The notes: a model not told the origin generated them from the letters alone. A stretch of DNA of 64,000 nt from an uncultured Lachnospiraceae bacterium (GCA_934408585.1 CAKRVA010000006.1:47777-111776), one strand, 5' to 3'. Numbered from the stretch's first letter, positions 53,436 through 62,625 are shown. Numbers and translations are program-made.

Positions 53436-53978
53436 ATGCCAAGACCAAGAAACAAAGAAGATTTGCTCATGGCAGCGAACGATAATTTTGAAAAACTTTT
53501 TGCACTTATCGATGGAATGACACAGGTGGAGAAAGATACACCGTTTGATTTTTCCATGGACGAAAAGAAAACGGAAGCACATTGGAAAAGAGATAAGAAC
53601 GTTCGGGATGTACTCGCACATCTTTATGAATGGCACCAGTTACTGATTCATTTCGTTGATGAAAATGAAAAGGGGGAAAATACACCATTTTTACCCAAAC
53701 CATACACCTGGAAAACATATGGGACGATGAATCAGGTGTTCTGGCAAAAACACCAGAATACCACATTGGAAGAAATTACGCAGATGCTGAAAGAATCCCA
53801 TAATCAGGTGATGGAACTGATTGCAAAACACAGCAATGAAGCGTTGTTTGCAGAAAAGGCGTTTCCGGCAGTCGGTGGAACCGTGCTTGGTTCCTATTTT
53901 GTCAGTTCCACGTCCAGCCATTATGATTGGGCAATCAAAAAACTGAAAGCACATAAAAAGAATTGTAAAGGAAAGTGA
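53436..53978 (+). CDS. ClbS/DfsB family four-helix-bundle protein
   Basis: A 180-residue protein of the ClbS/DfsB (DUF1706) family: start PRPRNKEDLLMAANDNFEKL, then RDVLAHLYEWHQLL with the conserved His pair region, and PYTWKTYGTMNQVFWQKH. Some members protect against colibactin-like genotoxins; many have no known role. The ATG at 53436 follows AGGAGGAA at the WYL gene end. Confidence 0.88.
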   Translation: MPRPRNKEDLLMAANDNFEKLFALIDGMTQVEKDTPFDFSMDEKKTEAHWKRDKNVRDVLAHLYEWHQLLIHFVDENEKGENTPFLPKPYTWKTYGTMNQVFWQKHQNTTLEEITQMLKESHNQVMELIAKHSNEALFAEKAFPAVGGTVLGSYFVSSTSSHYDWAIKKLKAHKKNCKGK

Positions 53979-53983
53979 CTACG

Positions 53984-54337
53984 ATGAAAAAATGGTATGA
54001 AGAAGAATACTTATTTGAAATACAGGTGACCGGATTTTTACGAAGCGACCACACGGAGCGTTATTGCAGAAACGGAGAGGAAATTGGAGATAAATATACG
54101 TGTACTTATGGCTGTCCGGTAAATGAACAAGGGTACGGAATCTGTCCGAAGATGATGCAGATTCTTTTTGCAGATATGCAGGCTGTCCGCAGTGGCGGAG
54201 ATTTGACGAAAGTTGGTGGAACAACACCTTTTTCCAAAGATTATGTATGTCCGGACGGTTGTGTATGCTTCCATATGGATGTGACGAAAACCGGAAAAGA
54301 GAATTTTTACACGGGAAAATTTTATCAGGAAATATAA
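53984..54337 (+). CDS. Small Cys-containing protein of the TIGR04076 type
   Basis: A 117-residue soluble protein with the pattern FEIQVTGFLRS...C...GCPVNEQGYGICPKM...YVCPDGCVCFHM, with six Cys residues that may bind metal. It resembles the TIGR04076 family of unknown function. A GTG at 53975 is an alternative start. It overlaps or closely follows the ClbS-like gene and probably shares its operon. Confidence 0.65.
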   Translation: MKKWYEEEYLFEIQVTGFLRSDHTERYCRNGEEIGDKYTCTYGCPVNEQGYGICPKMMQILFADMQAVRSGGDLTKVGGTTPFSKDYVCPDGCVCFHMDVTKTGKENFYTGKFYQEI

Positions 54338-54436
54338 AGCGCTACGAAGGACAGCGGCGAGGACAAAAGTGAGCAAGAATCGTCGGGCGGATATTTTTTT
54401 TAAGTGATATATTGAAGTCACAAAGGGAGAATGCTT

Positions 54437-55297
54437 ATGAGCGGATGGACAGAATCAATCGGAAATGCAGTGCAGTATATTGAAAATCATATTACGGAGG
54501 AAATAACGGTAGAAGAGATTGCAAAAAGGGCAGGCCTGTCCCCTTTTTACTTTCAAAAGGGCTTTGCAATTATCTGCGGGTTTTCTCCGGCAGAATACAT
54601 CCGGAACAGGCGGCTGACGTTAGCCGGAAATGACCTTGCTTCCGGAACGGAAAAAGTGATTGATCTTGCACTGAAATACGGATATGATTCTCCGGACAGT
54701 TTTACAAAGGCATTTACAAGATTTCATGGTGTGACTCCGACGCAGGTTCGGAAGGAACATCCCATGCTGAAATCCTTTGCACCCTTGAAAATTAAACTTT
54801 CACTTGAAGGAGGATATCTCATGGACTATCGTATCGAAAAGAAAGCAGCATTTACCGTGCTGGCAGACGCAAAAGAATTTTCTTATGAAAATGCAAAGGA
54901 AAAAGTTCCCATGTTCTGGCAGGAGCATTTTGCATCCGGAAAAGGTCAGACCGTTATGGGCATGTATGGAATTAACATTGACCGCGAAATGGGACAGAAT
55001 CGGTTTGAATATCTGATTGCAGACCCTTGCAAGGAAGGAACGGTTGCACCCGAAGGATTTACCGTTCACACCATACCGGAGTTTACCTGGGCAGTTTTCC
55101 CGTGCCGTGGGGCAATGCCGGAAACCTTGCAGGATGTAAACACAAAGATTTTCACAGAGTGGCTTCCGGCACTGAAGGATTATGAATTTGCTGCTGGCTA
55201 TTGCGTGGAGCAGTATGACGATCCCCGGAAATATGAAAAAGGAACCATGGACAAAAACTACTATTGTGAAATCTGGATTCCGATAAAGAAGAAATAG
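54437..55297 (+). CDS. AraC-family regulator with GyrI-like effector domain
   Basis: A 286-residue regulator. Two AraC helix-turn-helix units (about 1-105) contain TVEEIAKRAGLSPFYFQKGF and DLALKYGYDSPDSFTKAF, and FHGVTPTQVRK closes them; residues about 125-286 form a GyrI-like (SOUL-related) ligand-binding domain with YRIEKKAAFTVLA and WIPIKKK at the end. Relatives such as Rob or BmrR-type proteins bind drugs. The ATG at 54437 follows AAAGGGAG. A terminator follows. Confidence 0.92.
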   Translation: MSGWTESIGNAVQYIENHITEEITVEEIAKRAGLSPFYFQKGFAIICGFSPAEYIRNRRLTLAGNDLASGTEKVIDLALKYGYDSPDSFTKAFTRFHGVTPTQVRKEHPMLKSFAPLKIKLSLEGGYLMDYRIEKKAAFTVLADAKEFSYENAKEKVPMFWQEHFASGKGQTVMGMYGINIDREMGQNRFEYLIADPCKEGTVAPEGFTVHTIPEFTWAVFPCRGAMPETLQDVNTKIFTEWLPALKDYEFAAGYCVEQYDDPRKYEKGTMDKNYYCEIWIPIKKK

Positions 55298-55321
55298 AAT
55301 ATCGAAGATTTTAATGGAGAG

Positions 55322-55347
55322 AAAAACCGGCAGAGATGCCGGTTTTT
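55322..55347 (+). terminator. Terminator after the AraC gene
   Basis: AAAAACCGGCA (55322-55332) pairs with TGCCGGTTTTT (55337-55347) around GAGA, with T residues continuing. It marks the left edge of the AT-rich accessory region. Confidence 0.9.
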
Positions 55348-55658
55348 GTTTGTGGACGCCATGGTTCGACAGATAGATTAAAAAGATGACAAAAATGGGG
55401 GATAAGATGACAAGGGTATATGCAGGGGCGAAGAATATATATTATTATATATTATAATTGAATAAAATCGTGCAACGGATATTGCGTTTGAGGATGCGTG
55501 TGACGTGGTGGTAGAGTTGATGGATGTAGTGGTAAATGATTAATACATAAAAGATTTTGATTTTACATGTTAACAGTGGACTATTCATCACATTCGGTAA
55601 ATTGAAGAGTGAGGAGAAGGTGAGTTGATTTCGTGTAACACAAAGGAGGAGAATAGAA
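55348..55658 (+). other. Gene-free, decayed stretch at the start of the accessory region
   Basis: No intact gene. It holds an AT-rich palindromic run near 55436-55455 and a 25-codon open frame without start (55466-55543) that reads like the end of a lost protein, not recognised. The last 20 bases carry the AAAGGAGGAG ribosome site of the next gene. Confidence 0.5.
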
Positions 55659-56186
55659 GTGATCAGAATAGGAGATGTTTATACGTATCTTTTAAAGGAT
55701 AATATGGGTACGGGGATTCGTGAATGTTATAGACCATTTATTGTAGTTGAAGTAGAAAAGGAATCTGTTATCGCAGCACCACTAACAACGAATGTACGCA
55801 ACTATAAGGATAAGAGAAGGGTATATTCTACATTAACGGTGAATGGGGTTACAAAGGATGTTTGTATCATGTCTGATTTTTTGATTAAGATTCCGATACA
55901 AGGGTTAGAGAGAAAAATAGCGCATGTAAGTCCTGAACTAGTAGAAAAAATAGTTTTGACTAATGAAGGAAAAACAGTAGAAGATGTACAAAAAACAGAA
56001 AAAAGTGACGAAGAAATTGTAGTTATTGATAAGGATGAAATGATGAGATACCTGATAGAAAATAACGAATTATTGAAAAATAATGCATCGGGAAAAAATA
56101 AGTGGTGCGAACGTATTATTTCTTTTATTTTAGGTGTTGTGGCATCTGTTATAGCTTCTTATATCTATCAGTTATTACAGCAATAA
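55659..56186 (+). CDS. MazF/PemK-like protein with C-terminal membrane anchor
   Basis: A 175-residue protein. Residues about 1-105 resemble the MazF/PemK/Kid fold: GDVYTYLLKDNMGTGIRECYRPFIVVEVE, VIAAPLTTNVRN and VCIMSDFLIKIPIQGL follow the RP..IV...APlTt pattern. An acidic linker then leads to a single hydrophobic helix (RIISFILGVVASVIASYIYQLLQ) that would tether it to the membrane. MazF toxins are soluble RNases, and no antitoxin is seen upstream or downstream, so the activity may differ. The start is a GTG after a strong AAAGGAGG. The gene is AT-rich and lies in the accessory region. Confidence 0.55.
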   Translation: MIRIGDVYTYLLKDNMGTGIRECYRPFIVVEVEKESVIAAPLTTNVRNYKDKRRVYSTLTVNGVTKDVCIMSDFLIKIPIQGLERKIAHVSPELVEKIVLTNEGKTVEDVQKTEKSDEEIVVIDKDEMMRYLIENNELLKNNASGKNKWCERIISFILGVVASVIASYIYQLLQQ

Positions 56187-56660
56187 ACATTTTGAGAGGG
56201 GTGTTGATAAGCAACTAATGAATTGAGAATACGATATGAAAAGTACATTATTAGACAATAATGAATATTGAATGGTATGGCATATTATAGATTACTCTTA
56301 AACTTTCGGGAAGTGAACTGTATTGAAAGAGAGCAGGAGGTTTCTAGTTTACCTATAAAAGCACAGGAATAGCGTGAACGATTTTAATATGCTTTGAATA
56401 TGAGTATAAAGCTTGCTAAAAACGAATATGCAGATTTTGTCAGAGCTAGTACACCGAAACTTATACAAAAAAGAAAGGTGGATATTGATTTTGATGATTA
56501 TACAATAAGCATGTTTAGTGTTTTAATGTGGTGATATAAAAAAGTTCCAGATAACTAAATATTTTGGAGACATGCTTAAAACGCGAGACGTTCAATAGCA
56601 TAATGGAAAAAACACTGTAGAAAAAATCTAATTTTAAAATTAGAGAAAGGAAACCCATAA
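56187..56660 (+). other. Gap between the MazF-like and phosphoesterase genes
   Basis: No supported gene. An ATG-started 44-codon frame (56400-56534, beginning MSIKLAKNEYADFVRA) has no ribosome site and no known relative, and probably is the remnant of a longer gene. The last 40 bases hold an 18-base perfect palindrome and the ribosome site of the next gene. Confidence 0.5.
56627..56644 (+). promoter_or_regulatory. Perfect palindrome next to the phosphoesterase-NTPase ribosome site
   Basis: TCTAATTTTAAAATTAGA is an 18-base perfect palindrome one base before the GAAAGGAAA ribosome site. It could be an operator or an RNA hairpin affecting translation; AT-rich palindromes also occur by chance. 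Confidence 0.4.
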
Positions 56661-59600
56661 ATGAAAAAAATTGGAATTTTACATATATCAGATATACATA
56701 TTAACGCTTCTTCAATATCAAAAATTGATTCATTAGTGGAAAAATTAATTAATGACATAAAGAAGGTTAAGGCTGAAAATAATATTAATATAGATTTGAT
56801 TTGTTTCGCTGGTGATTTAATTGGTAGAGGTGATAAAGCATTCAATGATGAAATGCAAATTCAATTAGCAGAGGAGCATTTTATTCAGCCTTTGCTTAAA
56901 GCAATAGGATTAACTAAAAAAGAGTTTATTCTTGTGCCAGGAAATCACGAGGTAGATAAAAGTAAAATTGCTAAAATTACAGAAAAAGGTTTGGCTTTAA
57001 TATCTTCCATAGAAGAAGTTAATGAAACTATATACGATATGAAAGATGAATATAAAAATAGACTGCAATATTTCTATAATTATATGTATGAAAAATATGT
57101 GACAGATGCAGAAAAATGGAGTCTTGGATATTCAATTACGAAAAATATAAATGGTATTAATGTAGGAATTGTAGGACTTGATTCAGCATGGAGATCAACA
57201 GGAGCAGGCAGGGAAGAAAGAGGTAAAATGCTTGTTGGTGAGCAACAAGTTGGAGTATTGCATAACAATATCAAAGATGCAGATTTGAAAATTTGCTTAA
57301 TGCACCATCCGTTAGATTGGTTGTCGGATTTGGAAATGACTAATGTAGAAAGAAAGCTAAATTATTTTGATATAGTTTTGCGAGGGCATGTTCACGATTT
57401 AGATGATAAGCAAATTTGTACCCAGAAATATAAAACAATATATAATACATCAGGAAAACTTTATCCTATAGATTGTTACTATTCAGGATATTCCATCTTG
57501 GATATTGATATGGATTTAAGTACCTGTTGTATTTATTCAAGAGAATATTTGAAATCTCCGAGAGAGGATTTTGATATGGCTCTAAGAATTAATGAAAATG
57601 GTAAAGCTGTGTACCAACTTACTGCTTATGATGAAGCTAAAGCTGTAGAATATGATTTGAAATTGCAACTTAGAGAATACTATGAAGAGGCAACAGAAAA
57701 ATACACGATGTTAAAGAACATTGATAGTTATTCTCCCGATAAAATCGGCGATTTCTTCGTGGAGCCTACAATTTTTGAAAAATCTGAGTATGAGCGTACA
57801 GAGTTAACTAGAAAAGAGGACAAAAAGGAAGTTCCAGTTCCTTTAACTGACCTAATAAATGGTTCTAATAATATATTGCTTATTGGAAAGAAAGAATGCG
57901 GTAAAACAACAGTATTACAGAGGTTTGGTATTTCGCATACAAGTTATGAAAGTGAACAAATACCAGTATATATTGATATGATGAAACTTAATAAAGGACA
58001 AGATAGAATTTTGGTTACCTGTCAAAATTTCATATTCAATAACATGTCATCTGATGTACCGATTACAAAAAATCAAGTACGAAATCTATTATCAAATGGG
58101 AAGATTATTTGCCTTTTTGATAATGTTAATATATCAAGTGCAGACCATATTGTTTGGATTCAAGCTTTTACAAAAGCTTTTCCTAAAAATAGATTTATTT
58201 TTGCTTCAGAAGAAAGGTTCTATCAAACATATACTTTGAAGGAACTTCCAGATTTGGGGGCAGAATACAAAGCCGTATATTTAGAGTGTTTTGGGAAAAG
58301 ACAAGTTAGAGAAATGGTTACTAAATGGGGAGAAGGTAAAGAGGGATTTGATGCAAATGAAATGACGCAGAAAATCGTAACATACTGCAATAATATCCAT
58401 TTCGCAATGACTCCATTTAATATTGCTATATTTATGACTATTTGGGATGTTGATAGAAATTTTGTTCCTATTAATGAAGGTAAAGTTATGAGAACTTATT
58501 TGGAAACAGTTTTAGATAAGTTTTCTACTGAAGGATTTCAGAGAAGTGAATATGATTATGATGTTAAGCAGCATTTTCTTGGATATTTAGCATATGAGAT
58601 GTGCAAGAAAGATGAGTATTTTTTTACTGTCGATGAATTTAATAGTCTGGTCGATGAATACCATAACAAAAAGGGATTCAAAAAGTCACAGTCAAAATTT
58701 GATATAATCTTTTTTGAAAATAATATATTATATATCAATGGTGATTATGTGTGTTTTAGCAATACAAGCATTATGGAGTACTGTCTTGCATCATATGCTG
58801 CTGTTGATCAAACATTATATGATTTAATGACCGCCAAAGGAAATCGAGTTAATTTTGCACATGAATTATCGTTTTACTCTGGAATAGTTCAAGATTGTTC
58901 AAAACTATTAAATAGTTTGAATGATGAAATTACAGCTACTATTGTGGAAAATATGGATATATTGGACAAGATTGAGAAACTAAGTATAGGAATCGAGTTC
59001 AACATGGACAGAAAAGAATTTACAGAAGCGATAACAAGCAGTAGACGTTCTATAGAAGAAATAGACGAGTTGGGAGAAGTACTACCTGCAAATAAAGAAA
59101 CATCGCCTATGGAAATTACTAAAATTAGCTCTATAGAAGAGAGTGAATCTTTTATGGATTTGCTTTTGATTTACGGAAATGTTATCAAAAATGCAGAAAC
59201 AGTCGATAAAGACCAGAAGAAAATTCATTTAGAAAACTATATGTTGGGAATGAACTTCCAATTTGGATTAATGATGAATGAATTTTCGGCATATTTAACG
59301 AGTAAGACCAAAGAAGACTTGCCAGAGAAACTTAAAGAAAAGCATCCTAATTTAACAGATGAGGAATATAAAAAGATAAAAGAAAATGTTTTGGATTTAT
59401 TAAAAATAGTTCTTCCTGTAGCTATTCAGTTTAATGTGGCTGATAATGTAGGAACGCCAAAATTGGAAGTTGTAATTTCTGAGTTGATTCAAGCAAACAA
59501 GGATAAGAAATTCACCAGATTTATGTTATCATTCTTACTTTGTGATATTAGCAATGAAAATATAAAAACATTTCTTAGGAATTATATCAACGAAGAGGAT

Positions 59601-59834
59601 TCAAAAGATATTTTAAAACTAATGTTAACAAAATTGGGATTTTACTATGATATGTGGTATTTTGGAAACAATCCGCAAATGGATAGTATTCTGCTTGAGT
59701 TGATTACAGAAACAAAAATTAAACTTTCTGATGAAAATAGCTTGCAGTTTCAAATGAAAAAAGACGAATACAAGAAGCAGATAAAGCAACTGTACGATGC
59801 ACAAAGAAAAAAAATAGTAAGTCAATGTAAGTGA
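56661..59834 (+). CDS. Metallophosphoesterase fused to a STAND/NACHT-like NTPase
   Basis: A 1057-residue protein. Residues 1-300 are a calcineurin-like phosphoesterase with all metal motifs: D11 and H13 (SDIHIN), AGD (50-52), GNHE (94-97), MHHP (214-217) and GHVH (242-245). A linker with FVEPTIFEK (366-374) leads to a P-loop NTPase: Walker A GKKECGKT (409-416), Walker B-like IICLFDNVN (482-490), FIFASEERF (512-520). A winged-helix-like region and a long helical C-terminus (about 740-1057) without visible repeats follow. The layout effector-NTPase-sensor is that of bacterial STAND/NACHT immune proteins. The ATG has AAAGG at ten bases. It stands alone between decayed mobile sequences. Role in phage defence is inference. 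Confidence 0.8.
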   Translation: MKKIGILHISDIHINASSISKIDSLVEKLINDIKKVKAENNINIDLICFAGDLIGRGDKAFNDEMQIQLAEEHFIQPLLKAIGLTKKEFILVPGNHEVDKSKIAKITEKGLALISSIEEVNETIYDMKDEYKNRLQYFYNYMYEKYVTDAEKWSLGYSITKNINGINVGIVGLDSAWRSTGAGREERGKMLVGEQQVGVLHNNIKDADLKICLMHHPLDWLSDLEMTNVERKLNYFDIVLRGHVHDLDDKQICTQKYKTIYNTSGKLYPIDCYYSGYSILDIDMDLSTCCIYSREYLKSPREDFDMALRINENGKAVYQLTAYDEAKAVEYDLKLQLREYYEEATEKYTMLKNIDSYSPDKIGDFFVEPTIFEKSEYERTELTRKEDKKEVPVPLTDLINGSNNILLIGKKECGKTTVLQRFGISHTSYESEQIPVYIDMMKLNKGQDRILVTCQNFIFNNMSSDVPITKNQVRNLLSNGKIICLFDNVNISSADHIVWIQAFTKAFPKNRFIFASEERFYQTYTLKELPDLGAEYKAVYLECFGKRQVREMVTKWGEGKEGFDANEMTQKIVTYCNNIHFAMTPFNIAIFMTIWDVDRNFVPINEGKVMRTYLETVLDKFSTEGFQRSEYDYDVKQHFLGYLAYEMCKKDEYFFTVDEFNSLVDEYHNKKGFKKSQSKFDIIFFENNILYINGDYVCFSNTSIMEYCLASYAAVDQTLYDLMTAKGNRVNFAHELSFYSGIVQDCSKLLNSLNDEITATIVENMDILDKIEKLSIGIEFNMDRKEFTEAITSSRRSIEEIDELGEVLPANKETSPMEITKISSIEESESFMDLLLIYGNVIKNAETVDKDQKKIHLENYMLGMNFQFGLMMNEFSAYLTSKTKEDLPEKLKEKHPNLTDEEYKKIKENVLDLLKIVLPVAIQFNVADNVGTPKLEVVISELIQANKDKKFTRFMLSFLLCDISNENIKTFLRNYINEEDSKDILKLMLTKLGFYYDMWYFGNNPQMDSILLELITETKIKLSDENSLQFQMKKDEYKKQIKQLYDAQRKKIVSQCK

Positions 59835-60623
59835 TTTTTTGTGATCTAAAGAGGGTGCTTTGTACGCATATATAGTGTAGTATCAGCGATATTTATACGA
59901 ATTCTCGTGTCAGATTCCTCTGACATTGCAGAAGAAAAAATATAAGGAATTATTTAGGATGCAGCTAGAATGTATAATACGGATTTTAATTCTCTGGTAA
60001 AGTTCGCAACATCCTTTTTGTGGAGGCATCCAGAGATAAAGAATCATTATTTACGTATACACAGGTTTGGTTAAAAAGACTCCCGGATGAAGAGGGTAAG
60101 AAAGCTTTAGTACAGACAGTGGAAACAGTGATAGACGAATATAGAAGTGATATTGATTTGAAGTTGATTGGCATCCCAGAGAATTACTTAGGAGTTATGA
60201 AAAATAATTTGTAAAATGCTAATCTACAGCTATTTTCTGTTAGTAGTAATCTATTAACAAAAAGTGACTATTTTTGATTTAAGGCGTTGAGGATTGAAAT
60301 ATGATTTTTGACATGGAGGGATTGGTAATACACAAAATGATTTCTATGAGCATAAGGGTAAGTAAAGAGAAATTAGCAAAATTGAAACAAGCTACTAGAA
60401 TATAAGCATGTGTATCGTATATTGAATTTATTATCGAAGCAGATAAGGTGATACAGGGGTAAGACAGAGTACTAGAGCCGGATATGTGGTGGCACAGAGA
60501 ATTTTGACAAAGGAGCTTTTCGGACAAAAGAAAATCTGAAAGGTAAAAACTTTCGATGCGAAGTCTTTTTTAGTAAAGTTGCAATAGGAGGATGGCAAGC
60601 GTTACAGTTCCATTCATATCATA
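59835..60623 (+). other. Decayed mobile-element sequence
   Basis: No intact gene. It contains a perfect seven-base hairpin (TGTCAGA 59908-59914 with TCTGACA 59919-59925), the fragment listed at 59990, and short interrupted frames such as one beginning MISMSIRVSKEKLAKLK near 60339 that stops after about 22 codons. The right part leads into the integrase pseudogene. Confidence 0.5.
59990..60214 (+). pseudogene. Fragment of an unrecognised protein
   Basis: The frame is open from 59990 to the stop at 60212-60214 and reads FSGKVRNILFVEAS, then a helical acidic segment ending in DLKLIGIPENYLGVMKNNL. There is a GTG at 60020 but no ribosome site. The continuous protein-like sequence without a proper start suggests the 3' end of a gene whose 5' part has been lost. 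I do not recognise the family. Confidence 0.35.
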
Positions 60624-61336
60624 AGGAGAGTGCTTAGGCTAGTCTTCCAGATGGTGGTAGATGATGACATTTTGGTAAAGAATCCATTCGTTTTTAGCTT
60701 GCAGGTGTGGTGGTAAATGATAGAGTTACCAGAGAGGCAATCAGCCGTAAACAGATGAGGAAGTTCCTAAAGACCTTGAGAAGCGGACGGTAAACATCGA
60801 CTATCAGTTATAGAGAACCTGTGATACGCGATATATTATATATTATTATAGAAGAAATCAAGACCGAAGTGGAAAAGAGGAAGATTCCTATAATAGAGGG
60901 TGTGGAAATGATGTTCCGAACCATCATCGAGGACAGGGAGCCGCCGAAGTTAGGGAAAGTAATTGACGGTTACACCGGATTTCTTTTCTGCAATGATGAC
61001 GACATTCCATTAGTGGCAATGCACTAGCAGCATAGGTTCAATTGTATGGTCGGTAGGTACAACGATATTTATAGGGTGCAGATGTAGAATAATATCTCAT
61101 ATGTGCTGCCCACACTTATTGCTCGAATATGGCAAAATCAAGAATGAATCCAAAAACGTTACAATACCTCATGGGGCATTCGGATATTAGCGTTACCTCG
61201 AATGTATACACATATCAGATTTAATGATGTCGAGGCAGAACTGAAACGTATGGAGGAGTTCAGAAAAGCACAGGCAGAGATTGAGAAGAAAAACGATGCA
61301 AAAGCGGTATCGCAGAAAATGCTTAAAGTGGCGTAG
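60624..61336 (+). pseudogene. Tn916-type tyrosine integrase, broken
   Basis: Three conserved integrase pieces are seen in order but in different frames: RRVLRLVFQMVVDDDILVKNPF then GVVVNDRVTREAISRKQMRKFL (60624-60770); RKIPIIEGVEMMFRTIIEDREPP then KLGKVIDGYTGFLF and LVAMH (60877-61024); and HTYCSNMAKSRMNPKTLQYL, MGHSDISVT.NVYT and a charged tail ending LKVA (61110-61336). Frameshifts lie near 60705, near the HxxR box (about 61105) and near 61220, and about 40 codons are missing before 60820. These match the integrases of Tn916/Tn1549-type conjugative elements of gut Firmicutes. It cannot give an active protein. Confidence 0.8.
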
Positions 61337-61446
61337 CAATTCTGCATGGCAGAGATGCTTCAGTCATACTGGGGTGTCTTTTATTGTGGAATTTTGGCAT
61401 ATCTGATATTATTATAGACATAATAATGTATAAGGGAGTAGCTGGT

Positions 61447-62547
61447 ATGAAATGTCCAAGCTGTGGAGCAGAAACACAAAATAAAATCTGCGAATTTTGT
61501 GGTAGTGAGATGCTACAAGAAAAGGCGACTATAAATATTACAAATAACTTTTATGGGGAAACGACTCAGCAGAGTAGAGATACTGAGCCTTCTGCAGGAA
61601 AATGTCCGAAATGTGGTAGTACAAAAATAAATTTTAAAAGAGAGAGAGTAGGAATGACTATCCAATCGGCTTCTCGTAAAAATGTTGTTGGTTCGGGAAG
61701 AAAAGGTCAATCAGTGAGTCAGGCTGCTTATAGAACAGTTGGCTTATGTCAGAGTTGTGGATATACATGGAATCCTAATGTAAATAGTGCTAATGGAGGA
61801 AAGAAAGGAACTCCTACATGGCTATGGGTTCTTGGTTGGATATGTATATTTCCATTGCCATTAACAATTCTTTTATTAAGAAAGAAGGATATGAAACCTG
61901 CACTTAAATACGGTATTATAGCGGCTGCTTGGATACTGTATCTTATTATTGGGGTGTCTGGTGATACTGAGAACACAAATAATACATCATCTACGCAGAT
62001 GGCGAATACACAAGTTGAGCAGTCAGTAGATACAACACAAGAAGAAACCGCAGAAGATATTGAAAGCATAGAATCATCGGAAACAGAAATTGATGAAGTG
62101 GTAGATGTAGATAGTTATATTACAAATATTGTAGAACAATATAATTCACAAGCGACAGAACATCTTATGTTTGCAGAAGATTTTACTCCTTCGGATAAAA
62201 GCAGTAGCCACTATAAAACAGAATTCAGATTAGGGGCATATAAAGATGCAGTAGGAAAGTCTTACTTATTAGGGGATAAAGTTGTAGATTTGGTTGCATC
62301 AAAAACTTATATGGGTGATTTGAATTTTAGAGTTTATACTAATAATACAAGTCTTGAGCAAGTAAAAGCCCTTATGCAAGGAATGTCTCCACTGATGGAT
62401 GAATCATTAAGTGCTGCTGATTTGAATGAGGCAATTAACGAAGTTGATACAAAAAAGACAGCAAATGGATATTATTATGGAGAACTTGGTATCACATTAT
62501 TTGGTAGTGATGAAAAAGGTTATGAACTTATGATTAAAAATGATTAG
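61447..62547 (+). CDS. Zinc-ribbon membrane protein
   Basis: A 366-residue protein. A first zinc ribbon MKCPSCGAETQNKICEFCGSEM (CPxCG...CxxC), a second CPKCGST...CQSCGYTWNP with a basic linker, two hydrophobic segments (about 135-155 and 165-182), a Ser/Thr/Glu-rich linker and a C-terminal domain of about 130 residues that I do not recognise. The ATG at 61447 follows AAGGGAG. It resembles the many zinc-ribbon plus transmembrane proteins of unknown function in Clostridia. It lies 110 bases after the integrase remnant. Confidence 0.65.
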   Translation: MKCPSCGAETQNKICEFCGSEMLQEKATINITNNFYGETTQQSRDTEPSAGKCPKCGSTKINFKRERVGMTIQSASRKNVVGSGRKGQSVSQAAYRTVGLCQSCGYTWNPNVNSANGGKKGTPTWLWVLGWICIFPLPLTILLLRKKDMKPALKYGIIAAAWILYLIIGVSGDTENTNNTSSTQMANTQVEQSVDTTQEETAEDIESIESSETEIDEVVDVDSYITNIVEQYNSQATEHLMFAEDFTPSDKSSSHYKTEFRLGAYKDAVGKSYLLGDKVVDLVASKTYMGDLNFRVYTNNTSLEQVKALMQGMSPLMDESLSAADLNEAINEVDTKKTANGYYYGELGITLFGSDEKGYELMIKND

Positions 62548-62555
62548 TGAAGATG

Positions 62556-62585
62556 ACGCTCCGGCAATGACTGGAGCGTTATTTG
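62556..62585 (+). terminator. Terminator after the zinc-ribbon gene
   Basis: ACGCTCC (62556-62562) pairs with GGAGCGT (62573-62579) around a ten-base loop, followed by TTATTTG. Confidence 0.65.
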
Positions 62586-62625
62586 CTATCTGTATTATGA
62601 GGTATAAGAAAGAAGAAATAGAATT

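Noticed and set aside
56400..56534. 44-codon frame as antitoxin of the MazF-like gene
   Set aside because: It lies downstream, lacks a ribosome site and shows no antitoxin fold; more likely a gene remnant.
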